The notes under the pieces were generated by a model. That model was not told where the DNA came from. It did not search any database and saw only the letters and a program-made list of their open reading frames with translations. The translations under genes were made by a program, and so were the position numbers. A DNA stretch of 64,000 bases from Onthophagus taurus (lineage: Eukaryota; Arthropoda; Insecta; Coleoptera; Scarabaeidae), in NCBI RefSeq assembly GCF_036711975.1, contig NC_091970.1, forward strand, positions 4,657,501 to 4,721,500, given 5' to 3'. Of this stretch, positions 10,926 to 21,071 are shown in pieces (the first letter of the stretch is position 1; each line of letters opens with the position of its first letter).

Positions 10926-13900
10926 TTATTTTACCTGATATTGTTGCTCGCTTTCAATCATACCAACAGCGGCGACGATTTGATATTGACGAGCTTTCAT
11001 GTAAGCCTCGCCCTTCCTTAATAATCTTAGGGCTTGCGAACCTGTGTTCGTATCGGCAAATTGCGCCATCTGCTGAGGTGAGTGACTCGGATCTAAAAGC
11101 AATAACACCAAACTTCCGTCTTTGTGCACTTCGATACCCATTATTGTACGACTATGTCCTTAAATAAATCCGATTAATTAAAAAAATGGGAAAAATTTTG
11201 TTTCTTACCTTGATGTTGAAGGTACAAAGGCGGAGTAAAGTCTTGCTGGAGGCAATTCTCGAAATAATTAAGTACCCAGGCGAATAATTCGGGGTGGGTA
11301 CCTCCAGGACCCGTCGGACGATGAAAATCTATTAACTGGCAACGAATTCTTAAGTACGATAATAAAGTCATCACTTCAGTAGCTCCAATCCATTTCCTAG
11401 TGTTTACTAATCGACTCCCAAGTTGCTCAGAACCCTAAAAAGATGCGAACTGACGGTCAAAAATTGTAATTTCGCACCAGCGCCATCTTTTGATGGCACT
11501 ATACTCTGTTTTTAAACCAGGAGGAGTAACCGCGAAAGTCAGATTTACACTAGGAAAAATCACCAGAAAATATCACTAGATATTTTGGCAGTAAATTTAA
11601 ATTAATAATTATTATTATTTATTTATTTACTTATTATTGTATTTATTTTCGTTTGTTATCGTCAACACTAAACATACAAATTAATATTGAAGTTATGAGT
11701 GTATTTATTTCAAAATATAATAAAGAAGGGTTTAAGAACACAAAATTTACAATAATGACACGTGATGACACGAAACTGTCGAACTGTCAATAACCTAACC
11801 TTCAAATTCAAAATTGCCTGTGTGTGAACCTTCCTCGCATTAAACCAATCACGTGCAAGGTCAATCTGGTGACAAATTTAAAATACTCCTCCTGGTTTAA
11901 AAACAGAGTATAATTGCTAAAGAAAAATTCAAGGTATAATTAATGTTTGTAAACAAAACTAACCTTACCTAACATTCCTTCACGCTATAATTGACATTAC
12001 AAAAGAAAACTTCACGCTATAATTGCCATTACTAATTGCCAAAGAAAACTTCATGGTATAATTAATGTTTGTAAACAAAACTAACCTTACCGAACATTCC
12101 TTCACGCTATAATTGACATTACAAAAGAAAACTTCACGCTATAATTGCCATTACTAATTGCCAAAGAATACTTCATGGTATAATTAATGTTTGTAAACAA
12201 AACTAACCTTACCTAACATTCAGCGTCTGAAGACACAGGGCTAAACCCGAAACTTAAAAATATACAACTAAGCGCTGAATAACAATTAAAACTAAAACTA
12301 ACACTTGCACTAGAACTATACTCTGTTTTTAAACCAGGAGGAGTAAACGCGAAAGTCAGATTTACACTGGAAAAAATCACCAGAAAATATCACTAGATAT
12401 TTTGGCGGTAAATTTAAATTAATAATTATTATTTATTTATTTACTTATTATTGTATTTATTTTCGTTTGTTATCGTCAACACTATACATACAAATTAACA
12501 TTGAAGTTATGAGTGTATTTATTTCAAAATATAATAAAAAAGGGTTTAAGAACACAAAATATACAATAATGACACGAAACTGTCGAATTATCAATTACCT
12601 AACCTTCAAATTCAAAATCAAAATTCAAAATTGCCTGTGTGTGAACCTTCCTCGCATTCAACCAATCACGTGCAAGGTCAATCTGGTGACAAATTTAAAA
12701 TACTCCTCCTGGTTTAAAAACAGAGTATAGTAAACGATAATATTTAATTAAATATAAACATTCTATTTTGATAACAATAATTACGGTAATAAATGGTAAT
12801 ATTTCTACAATTTAATTAATTTTTTTCCTTGTATATGGCGTTTAGTATGAAACAGTTTTTCGACAATTTATTTTTATAAGTAGCGCCATCTTTTGGTGAG
12901 CGTAAGAAAATTTAAAACATAACCTAATTTTTAACAAATTAAAAATTAACCAACCTGTAAATCAAATCCTTGAGCCCAAGCCTCTTCAATTAACCCTTGC
13001 AAACGTGATATACTCGGCACAGAACTCCTTGGGGGCTTCTGATTCTGCCAAATCGTGTATAACCTCTCATTATACCCCGTGTGTTTTAATAAACTAGATA
13101 TGAGCATTTGAGTGTTGCGATAACCGCACCCCCAACCTCGATCACCATAAGACGAGGCATAATGATCAACACATGTGCAAATATAAGTTCGAGAAACATT
13201 TTGCGAACTTATACTTAACGCTCTAATTCGAGGAATCTAATTAAAACAAATCAAATTAATACATTAAAAAAGTGATGTTACAATTCCTTTTGACATACTA
13301 ATCCCCTCGTTACTGAACTTCCATCATCGATTCCACAACTTTCCGCTTGTCTTAAATCGAGGGTTCTTTCGTAATAATCAGCAACGCTCATTTCGCCGGC
13401 ATAAACAGCCCTTTGCATGTTAGTAACAGATTGTTCGCGAAAATTCCCTTGGTTATCCATGCCGTATTGGGCTCGTAACAACTCAAATTCACGCTCTTCA
13501 CGTTTTTTTAACGCCTCACGGTCAATTGGTTGTGGGGAACCCGCTGGGAAATGTGATTCTACATGCCGAGCTGCCGCATCACTCTAAAAAAATAAAATTA
13601 ACTAATAAAATTGATGATTAAATGAGATTAATTTACGTTATTATCATTATCTAGAGTTAATCCGCAAATAGGACAAGTCGAATTTGTTGGGGAAGCTGGT
13701 GATAACACATCTTTATGCTCAATGTTAACATGCAGCTCTAAATCGGGAGCTGAATTGAATGATTTCGAACAAAGAGGGCAAGCGAAAACCTCCCCGGTTG
13801 TATTTCCGATTGATGGTGATGTTAAATCGAAATGTTGTCTAAAAATAAGGTTTGTTAATATTTTTTTAATGTTGTAATTAAACCATACCGATTTACATGT

Positions 13901-14426
13901 TCCTCTAACTCCCCGGGACTCGTACTTGTGTAACGGCAAATCGGGCACTGCAATACTTGGGGGTTTTTTAATTTTAAATTTAAATTTGAACGTTGTGGGG
14001 ACCCTTGTCCGTGAGATTCCGCTTTTATACTTAAATCGGCACCGCCACTAACAACTTTCGGGGAAACGCTGCTTTGATAGACTCCGTTTGAATTCGAAGC
14101 TAAATTTTTCCATTCACTCCCACTAAAAAAAAACATTTATTTATTAATTAAAACAAAAATTGTTTTAAGTATTATAACCTAGGACTAGCATCGATAAAAG
14201 TCATTGTATTCATTTCTTGTGTTGGTGTTAAGAATTCCGAGTGAACGGTTGCAACATGATCCTGGATGTTATTGGCCTCGTCCACTAAATAATCGCAAAA
14301 GGGGCATTCTAATTTCCCATCGATGTGATTAGTTTGTGTGTGCTCGAAGAATTGTTGGCTCGTTAAATCCCTCAAACCGCACACTTCACAAGAATACATA
14401 TCCGAGTTGTGATTACTACTTGCCAT
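10926..14426 (-). CDS. ZUP1: ZUP1/ZUFSP K63-specific deubiquitinase
   Basis: Zinc-finger-containing ubiquitin peptidase that trims K63-linked ubiquitin chains in genome maintenance. Seven exons: 14179-14426, 13889-14122, 13637-13838, 13299-13583, 12955-13236, 11209-11434 and 10926-11158. They join in frame to 569 residues (human 578). The N-terminal half carries C2H2 fingers (YSCEVCGL, LECPFCDY, FACPLCSK, STCPICGL). Next comes the pre-catalytic helix (YGMDNQGNFREQSVTNMQ) and then the peptidase domain, with catalytic Cys in GDRGWGCGYRN, His in HSRTIMGIE and Asp in LLLLDPSHSP. The fifth intron is about 1.5 kb, against 50-150 bp for the others, because it has accumulated transposons. The end at CAG|GTAAAATAA could also be a donor leading to a short tail. 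Confidence 0.92.
11502..11910. mobile_element. 409-bp MITE, copy 1 (TA target)
   Basis: Non-autonomous DNA transposon with perfect terminal inverted repeats of about 27 bp beginning TACTCTGTTTTTAAACCAGG, flanked by TA on both sides (11500-11501 and 11911-11912). The TA target fits a Tc1/mariner-type origin. No coding capacity; the interior is AT-rich. A second copy of the same length and orientation lies at 12319-12727. It sits in intron 5 of ZUP1. Confidence 0.85.
11913..12316. repeat. 122-bp tandem repeat plus dispersed-repeat tail
   Basis: A unit with the words GGTATAATTAATGTTTG, AACTAACCTTACC and TTCACGCTATAATTG recurs at a spacing of 122 bp (landmark GGTATA at 11933, 12055 and 12177), about 2.4 units, nearly identical. 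From about 12225 the sequence changes to a block ending in AACTAACACTTGCACTAGAAC, which matches the dispersed repeat at the left edge of the window. Near-identity of the units suggests recent amplification. Confidence 0.8.
12319..12727. mobile_element. 409-bp MITE, copy 2 (TA target)
   Basis: Second copy of the TACTCTG... element, in the same orientation as the copy at 11502, with intact inverted ends and TA on both flanks (12317-12318 and 12728-12729). The interiors differ by small indels and substitutions, so the copies arose by separate insertion or an old duplication. It was inserted inside the dispersed repeat block. Confidence 0.85.
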
Positions 14427-15412
14427 TTTTTAGAAAAAATAAAAATACAAAAAAAAATCTAACCTAAAATAAGTTGATTAAATAAAAATAATAAACACAA
14501 ATAATTTTTATATATTTAAATAATATTGTTACAATAATTAAAACGTTTTTACGTCACTTTGTGAGGTTAAATTCTCATTTTCTTTTTTGGGCGGATTTTT
14601 AACCGGAATTTGCGGCACCCCGCAATTTTAAGACGGCACACCACCGAATTATTTAAATAAGGTGTTATTAACACGGCGATATTTGCGATTCTTTTAACAT
14701 TTTGTGTTAATTTTTTTTTCTTCGACAGCCGATTGACCCACTTTTATGGCAACCAAACGCGCATCACCGTCAAATGTGTCAACTACTTAAAGTTTATTAA
14801 TTTATTGTTATTAATTTTATTGTAAAATCGAATTTATTTACAAATTTTAATGCAAAATTAATTCATACAAAAGAAATTATTTAATAATGAATTAATTTTA
14901 ATAAATTTTTTTGAAATCAACCCCATCTATTAATCTTTTTTCGAAACTCAAACTCTAATTTCTGTCATTACCTTAATACCGCTAAATCTCTACATAAATA
15001 ATATTATAAAATTAATTTGTTGTAAAAACAAATTTATTTATAAATTTTAATACAAAATTAATTAATTAAAAAAACTGTATTATAAATATGTTTTTGAAAC
15101 CAACCCCATCTAGTAATCTTTTTCTCAATACTTGAACGTCAATTTGGTTGTCTAATTACTTTATAATTGTCAAATAAAGAGGAAATTATGGAATTTTTTG
15201 CCCCGCCGCTGATTTCAAAAGTTGTGGTGGTGGTGGGTCAAAATGAAACGTTTCGATAGTCCCACAACTAGTTAGAAGCAAAGGTCAAGCATATTAATAT
15301 TACTGGAACGCTTCAACTTCGCACTCAACAAACATTTTTTCCTCGCTAGCGCCTGGGTATTTTCCGATTTATTTAAGTAGTATCGAGCGAAACGTTGAAC
15401 GAGTAACTCGAA
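14427..15412. promoter_or_regulatory. Divergent intergenic region ZUP1/SLC25A11
   Basis: About 1 kb separates the two outward-pointing genes. It is AT-rich and contains two related segments (about 14805-14945 and about 14995-15125) that share words such as AAATTTATTTA, TTAATACAAAATTAATT and CCAACCCCATCTA. This looks like an old local duplication. Core promoter elements cannot be fixed by eye. Confidence 0.4.
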
Positions 15413-16905
15413 ATGATGGCTCAAGTGCAAGTAAAAGAGGAAAAAACCATTCCTAACGCGGTCAAATTTGTAATGGGGGGATCAGCTGGGTAGGTAGATG
15501 GCATATGTTTTTTTGGTTTAAGCGCGAAATTCAAAAAAATAATTTTTATTAATTATTAAAATATTTTTAGAATGGCTGCGACATTAGTGGTGCAACCGCT
15601 AGATTTAGTTAAAAACCGTATGCAACTCAGTGGATCTGGTGGATCGAAAGCCTACAAAACCTCGTTTCATTGCATACAAGATATCATAGGCAAAGAAGGA
15701 GTTTTTGCCCTTTACAACGGTATCTCAGCCGGTTTACTTAGACAGGCTACGTACACTACAACCCGTTTGGGAATTTACACTTGGTTATTCGAGATGTGCT
15801 CAACTGGGGATAAACCCCCAGGTTTTTTTACAAAAGCCGGTTTGGGAATGGCCGCAGGAATTGCGGGGGCTTTTGTAGGTAAGGATTAAATTTATTAAGA
15901 TATTAATTTTTTTCCACCCAGATTATAACAATTTAAATTTAAGCCATTTCTTGATTTCTTATCAAAACAGATTATAATATGACCTCCACTTATCCTTTAC
16001 AATGTATTTTTTCAATACGCTTTGTCACACTTTTGTTTATCTTGCTTTTATGAAATTGTGTTAAAAATAAAAATGCGATTTTATCAGAAAAGGCAATATT
16101 TTCGCCTCAAAACTTGCTCAATCATTAGTACTTTTAATGTTAATTATTTTTTAACCAGGAACTCCCGCTGAAGTTGCTTTAATTCGAATGACATCTGATG
16201 GCCGTTTACCATTAGCAGAAAGAAGGAATTATAAAAATGTTTTCGATGCTTTAATGCGAATAACACGGGAAGAAGGAATTTTAACATTATGGAGAGGAGC
16301 TATCCCCACTATGGGGAGAGCCATGGTTGTTAACGCTGCCCAATTAGCTAGTTATTCTCAAGCGAAACAATTACTATTAGGAACTGGCTTTTTCTCCGAT
16401 AACGTTGGATGTCATTTTGCGGCATCAATGATTTCGGGTTTAGTTACAACAGCTGCTTCAATGCCTGTTGATATTGCTAAAACAAGGTATTTTAATTAAT
16501 TTAAAATTAATTAATTTAAAATAAAAATTAATTTGAGGTTATGTAATATTAAATGTCAAAAAAAAATCAATTTAAGGTTATGTTCATAAAAAATTAATTA
16601 ATTTTAAATTTAATTATTAAATACCAACTAATTTAAATTTTTTTAATCGAAATTAAATTAAAATATTTTTTTTAAGGATACAAAACATGAAAATGATTGA
16701 TGGAAAACCCGAGTATACCGGAGCTTTAAATGTTTTATCGAGGGTGATACAACAAGAAGGATTCTTTGCTCTTTGGAAAGGATTTACGCCGTATTTCTTG
16801 CGATTAGGTCCCCACACCGTTTTAACGTTCATCGTTTTGGAGCAAATGAATGCAGCTTATTACGAGCATGTCTTGGGGGTTAAGAAATCCAAGGGTTCCT
16901 TATAA
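15413..16905 (+). CDS. SLC25A11: Mitochondrial 2-oxoglutarate/malate carrier
   Basis: Inner-membrane antiporter exchanging 2-oxoglutarate for malate, part of the malate-aspartate shuttle. Four exons (15413-15489, 15571-15878, 16159-16486, 16677-16905) give 313 residues; the human carrier has 314. All three mitochondrial-carrier signature repeats are visible: QPLDLVKNRMQ, then TPAEVALIRM, then MPVDIAKTRIQN, each with its following glycine/aromatic motif (GVFALYNG, GILTLWRG, GFFALWKG). There is no cleavable presequence, as usual. Two ATGs are adjacent at the start; the first was taken. Confidence 0.95.
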
Positions 16906-17255
16906 TTAAATCAATTTCTAAGTCTATAAGTTGTATTTTATTAATAATAGATTTTACACAACTTGACAATCAAGTTATAAATGTTTTCTTCTCGAAATGC
17001 TTTATAAGGGGACACCGATAATTGTCAAAAGAATCAAATTTCAAGTATCAGTATTTTTATTTTTCGCTAAATTTTAACAAATACCTTCGTTAATACATTA
17101 TATTATTTTAATGATGTTACCACAAATAAAAGAATTAGATTTTTACAAAAAATAAGGTTTTTTTGTCTTATATGACTTCTTTTATAACATTTTCTTAAAA
17201 AAATAAAAACAATTTATCTTATACGTACTAAGATCTCAACGTCTAATAAAATTCT
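16906..17255. other. Convergent 3' region SLC25A11/CENP-A
   Basis: About 350 bp between two stop codons. It is AT-rich, with AATAAA-type signals on both strands (for example near 17126), and is presumably shared 3' UTR and polyadenylation sequence. Confidence 0.4.
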
Positions 17256-17660
17256 TCATGATTTTCTATCACGGAGTTGGAGAGCCAAGTCCATATCATC
17301 TGCCGAGAGTGTGATTCGATTTGCGTGCATTGCTAACATGTTAGCATCTTCAAATAAATGGGTAAGATAAAGCTCGCAGGATTCTTGTAGGGCTGCGAGG
17401 GCTAGTTGTTGCATTTGATTCACATCAGCCGAACGCGCATATAAGATTTCTCGAACTACCCGAGCAAAAGGTAACTTTGGTATTAATAATTTTGTGGATT
17501 TTTGCAGATACTTAATCGAATTCATAGTCGTTGTAGGCACTCTGTGCTCCTTAGATTTCACATAGAATATTGTGGCGGGTGGCTTCTTCTTCGGTTTTAA
17601 TTGCTTCCTTTTATTACTTGATGATGCGGTCGAAACGTTATTACTTGATTTCGGTGGCAT
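17256..17660 (-). CDS. cid: Centromeric histone H3 variant (CENP-A)
   Basis: Centromere-specific H3 that marks the kinetochore site. It is a single exon of 134 residues. The basic N-tail (about 45 residues, MPPKSSNNVSTASSSNKRKQ...) has no H3 tail identity. The histone fold begins at YLQKSTKLLIPKLPFARVVRE and continues through ALQESCELYLTHLFEDANM and MHANRITLSADDMDLALQL. Loop 1 (LYARSADVNQMQQ) is one residue longer than in canonical H3 and unlike it, the usual mark of CenH3 as opposed to H3 or H3.3. Presence of CenH3 implies monocentric chromosomes in this species by family knowledge. Confidence 0.9.
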   Translation of the reverse strand: MPPKSSNNVSTASSSNKRKQLKPKKKPPATIFYVKSKEHRVPTTTMNSIKYLQKSTKLLIPKLPFARVVREILYARSADVNQMQQLALAALQESCELYLTHLFEDANMLAMHANRITLSADDMDLALQLRDRKS

Positions 17661-18309
17661 TTTTTTTGTTATTCAACTAATTACAATCGTTTTTCTTACT
17701 GATTTAACGTCTTAAATTTCTAAAATTTATTTCTTATATTCTTAACGGTGATTTGAGGTTAATTCGGTTTTCATTCGCGCACTTTACGTCGGCGTACCAA
17801 CTGTTTATGTTGGTACTAATTATAATATCATATATTAAATGTTGAGAAACAAAATTTTATCAATTTTTATTTGTAATTAAATCTAAATTAAACTATTTTA
17901 TTATTATAAATCATTCAAAAATAAAGTGTTATCTTATTTTAGATTTATTGCACCATCGATTAATAGATGGCGCAAGAAATTGAGGTGGCCATTATTAAAG
18001 TTAAAGTTGCGCATGCGTACTTAGCACTTTAGACCACCCATTTATTTATTGAACGCCAACATAAAAAAATCATCAAATTTTCCTTATTTTTATTATTTAC
18101 CGAAGCAATAAAGAGCAGTAAGTTACACCAATACAGTATATTTGCTTAAAAGCCGTTTAGGATCCTTTTTCATCGATTTGGTTCTAAATATAACGCGCCG
18201 GTCTCTTTATGAGATAAAAATAGAAAAAAAAACTTCGATTTTACTAAAATCCAATTTTATTTCGACCTTGCGATAATTGGTTCTTTTTTATATCTATTTA
18301 GTTGAAATC
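17661..18309. promoter_or_regulatory. Divergent region CENP-A/RhoGDI
   Basis: About 650 bp between divergent start codons, AT-rich. It includes an AGATGGCGCA motif at 17965-17974, one of many copies of this word in the window. The part nearest RhoGDI probably includes its 5' UTR. Confidence 0.35.
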
Positions 18310-19834
18310 ATGTCCGAAGGAGACACCAATACACCCACCGGTGAGATCGACAATGATGATCCTTTGTATAAACCACCTCCCGAGAAAAGCATCGATGAAA
18401 TTCTGGCTGCCGACCAAGAAGATGAGAGCTTAAGGAAATATAAAGAGGCTTTGTTGGGGCAAGCTCAATCAGGAACGATTGTAGTTGGTAAAAATGAATT
18501 AAACAATTTTAATTTTGAGGTTATTACTGTTTTTGGTTTTTAGAACCCAACGATTTAAGAAAAGTCTTGGTGAAGCGATTGGTCTTGGTTGTCGCGGATC
18601 GCCCCGAACTCGCTTTAGATTTGACCGGCGACATCTCAAAATTAAAAAAAGAAACGTTTTCCATTAAAGAGGGCGTCTCTTATAAGATTCGTATCGAGTT
18701 TATCGTGCAAAGAGAAATCGTGCACGGCTTAAAATACGTGCAAAAAACTTATAGGCTCGGAGTTCCAGGTAAGAAAATTAACCTAAATTATTTCGTAACT
18801 TGTAAAATAAATTTATTTTCATAAGAGCTTACTGAACCAGGTAAGAAATAATTTTTTATTACGACATAAGCTCAACAAATTTTGACACTTAATTGACATA
18901 ACCCCAAAATATTTTGACATTTATTACTTTATTTCGTTACTTTTAAATAAATCGATTAAAAAGTCGATACCACCACAAGCTTTGTATGAAAACCACGTAA
19001 AAAAAGTTAAAATAAAAGTTGTTGCTCCCTCGTTGATGTGATGCTCGTCTTGGGCGAAACCGTAATATGCAAAAATGTAGGTTATCATGGCGATTAGGCC
19101 CCACCAATTTCCGCTTTTCACCGAAAAAAATCCTAATAGACACATGTTTAATCCCATCATTGGGATACCTTCGACGTCGGGGGTGAAATTCCTCACCACA
19201 ACGTAGCAGCAAATTAATGGTATCGTTGCAACTATTGGATAAATGTAGGCGAACTTGTTGTGGCCGTTTAAAAGGGCAACTTTTCCAATTATACAAGCGA
19301 TTCCCAAGGTGTCCCTTAAATACATTGATGTTCCATAAATTGAGTTAAAATTATCGTTATTATTACTATATTTTAATACTCCGGTTATCGAGTGAATACC
19401 CAATAAGCCAAATGCGGTTAATGTTAAAAGATCTTTCCCATTTAAACGATAATATTGGGTTGATAAAAATATGCTTGTCCCCGCTAATATTCCATGAGTT
19501 ATTAATCGATAACTTCTATCCATTATTCATTTTTAATTTAAAATTATAAAATTAATATAAAAATAATTTGACATTTCAAACGTCAAATGTAACTAATTTT
19601 TTTTTTAATTATGTTAGTTTTTCTTTTTATTTAGTGGATAAAATGACTCATATGGTTGGTTCTTACGCCCCAAAAGGTGAAATTCAATCGTACACAACAC
19701 CGTCGGAGGATGCACCTTCCGGAATGATGGCCAGAGGTGCATATACGGTTCAATCTCTTTTCACCGATGACGATAAACACGAGCATTTGAAATGGGAGTG
19801 GACGTTTGAAATTAAAAAGGATTGGAAAGATTGA
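18310..19834 (+). CDS. RhoGDI: Rho GDP-dissociation inhibitor
   Basis: Cytosolic chaperone that extracts prenylated Rho GTPases from membranes and holds them GDP-bound. Exons 18310-18487, 18544-18768 and 19635-19834 join to 200 residues (human ARHGDIA 204). The acidic N-terminal arm contains NDDPLYKPPPEKSIDEILAAD, the switch-binding helix. The immunoglobulin-like prenyl pocket follows, with FSIKEGVSYKIRIEF, and the C-terminal FTDDDKHEHLKWEWTFEIKK. Intron 2 (18769-19634) contains an antisense gene and a potential 15-nt microexon. The start is the ATG just before SEGDTN; an upstream in-frame ATG at 18277 lies in probable 5' UTR or intron. Confidence 0.95.
18826..18840 (+). other. Possible in-frame 15-nt microexon of RhoGDI
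   Basis: Within RhoGDI intron 2 the segment AGCTTACTGAACCAG is preceded by a pyrimidine-rich stretch ending in AAG and followed by GTAAGAAATA, nearly identical to the donor of exon 2 (GTAAGAAAAT). Its phase fits both neighbours: inclusion would insert ELTEP between GVP and VDKM. Canonical RhoGDIs lack the insert, so if used it is an alternative exon. A duplicated donor without function is the alternative. Confidence 0.4.
18924..19523 (-). CDS. Multi-pass membrane protein nested in RhoGDI intron
   Basis: Intronless 199-residue frame lying entirely inside RhoGDI intron 2 on the opposite strand. About six or seven hydrophobic segments can be read (for example GILAGTSIFLSTQYY, LTLTAFGLLGIHSITGVL, YIYPIVATIPLICCYVVV, GLIAMITYIFAYYGFA). 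It has charged short loops, no signal peptide cleavage site and a lysine near the C-terminus (FKSNEIK). Composition and codon use look like a real gene. I do not recognise the family. Being intronless and nested, it may have arrived by retroposition. Confidence 0.75.
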   Translation of the reverse strand: MDRSYRLITHGILAGTSIFLSTQYYRLNGKDLLTLTAFGLLGIHSITGVLKYSNNNDNFNSIYGTSMYLRDTLGIACIIGKVALLNGHNKFAYIYPIVATIPLICCYVVVRNFTPDVEGIPMMGLNMCLLGFFSVKSGNWWGLIAMITYIFAYYGFAQDEHHINEGATTFILTFFTWFSYKACGGIDFLIDLFKSNEIK

Positions 19835-20314
19835 AAATTGCGAAAAAGGTTTACGGAAGATAATAATTGGGGTATTAAAAAATCAAAACAAAAAAAAGGA
19901 AATAAATAAATAGACCAAAAGTATTAAAAGCCATAAAAAATAAACCAAAACCCGCCTTTAAAAAATTAAAGAATTAAATATTAATGTAATAAGAGAACGT
20001 TTTATACCCAAACAATAAATAATTTAGGTGCATTTTGAGGTACTTTACAAAAAAAACCTTTATAAAACCTTTTATAATATTAAAGAATCAAATTTTAAAG
20101 CATTTATAAATTTTTGTCCTTTAAAAAAACCAAAAATTAGGTTTTAAGAATTTTTTTAAGGTTATGTTAAGCGATTGGTGAAAAGGTGCAAATAAAAATA
20201 CCTCTACATATACTTATCAGCTTTCTTTCTTATCTATTTTTGTATTTCGCATAATCGTTTTTTCATATTCAACTAAAAACCAATAAAAGTAATTAACAAT
20301 AATTAATCGTAGTT
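19835..20314. other. Convergent 3' region RhoGDI/MTRFR
   Basis: About 480 bp of AT-rich sequence between two stop codons, with several AATAAA-type polyadenylation signals. No gene is seen. Confidence 0.4.
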
Positions 20315-20734
20315 TTATTTAATATTCTCTCGTCTTTTCCACTCCTCTTTCATGGTTTTTAATTTTTCCCTTTTTTTTAAAGCAGCTTCTGACTTTTTCT
20401 TCTCAATTTTATCAATTTGTGCTTGAACACTCTCCTCTTTATTAATTAAATTATCCAATTTTTGAATTAGAATAGCCCTTGCTTTCTTCCGATTTATCAT
20501 CAACGACCTATCTTCATGACATTTTACCACAATCCCTGTTGGGAGGTGTTTTAATACGACACAATTCGATGTTTTATTAGTCGCTTGCCCCCCGGGGCCA
20601 CTTCCACGCACATGTTGTTCTTCCAAATCCTTTTCGAATAACTTCGGCACTTTGGTGTAATCAACACAATGTTTTAGCCGCTTAAAATTTGCAATTATAA
20701 GAGGAGGAGGTTTAATAATGTAGCGAAGAATCAT
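20315..20734 (-). CDS. MTRFR: Mitochondrial GGQ release/rescue factor MTRFR
   Basis: Homologue of MTRFR (C12orf65), a class I release-factor-like protein that rescues stalled mitochondrial ribosomes. It has 139 residues. The N-terminus is basic and hydroxylated ([20 protein letters not shown]), consistent with a mitochondrial presequence. The catalytic loop [20 protein letters not shown] contains the GGQ tripeptide, followed by [10 protein letters not shown] and a lysine-rich helical tail that docks on the ribosome in this family. The ATG overlaps the stop of the upstream LYR frame as ATGA, so it is likely translated as the second cistron of a shared mRNA. Confidence 0.9.
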   Translation of the reverse strand: MILRYIIKPPPLIIANFKRLKHCVDYTKVPKLFEKDLEEQHVRGSGPGGQATNKTSNCVVLKHLPTGIVVKCHEDRSLMINRKKARAILIQKLDNLINKEESVQAQIDKIEKKKSEAALKKREKLKTMKEEWKRRENIK

Positions 20735-20934
20735 TTCACCGATTGTCGCTCGAGAAGTGATAAACCCTTCTTATAATTAAAAGAAATTTCTTTTGGATCG
20801 GTTAAATTTTTGTTGGTTTTAAATTCGTGGCGAATTTTGCGAAAATAATATCCTTTGTTTGTATATTCTAGATCTGAACCGTACCTTAAAAGTTGTTTAT
20901 AAAGATTTAAGATTTTTGTTGTTGAAATACTCAT
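20731..20934 (-). CDS. LYR-motif microprotein, MIEF1-MP-like
   Basis: A 67-residue frame directly upstream of MTRFR and overlapping it by four bases. The N-terminal [11 protein letters not shown] is an LYR-type motif; [15 protein letters not shown] and the final KKGLSLL align with human MIEF1-MP (LSLYRALLRQG, YTDRDFYFASIRREF, EKGLVFL). MIEF1-MP acts with the mitochondrial acyl carrier protein in large mitoribosomal subunit assembly. This pairs naturally with the ribosome-rescue factor encoded next. The stop is AAATGA, whose ATGA starts MTRFR. The distance to the zinc-finger gene stop upstream is only 137 bp. Confidence 0.8.
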   Translation of the reverse strand: MSISTTKILNLYKQLLRYGSDLEYTNKGYYFRKIRHEFKTNKNLTDPKEISFNYKKGLSLLERQSVK

Positions 20935-21071
20935 ACTTTAAAACTTTATCAAATAACTGATTTTTATTGTGAGGTTATGTTATTTTTTAGGTTAGGGGGG
21001 AAAATGGGAACTAAAAAAACGTCGTATTGGTTGCATAACCAAGTTTGAAATTAAAAAAATTTATTTTAGTT

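Noticed and set aside
12467-12730. 87-residue plus-strand frame
   Set aside because: Inside MITE copy 2; the matching region of copy 1 is broken and AT-rich.
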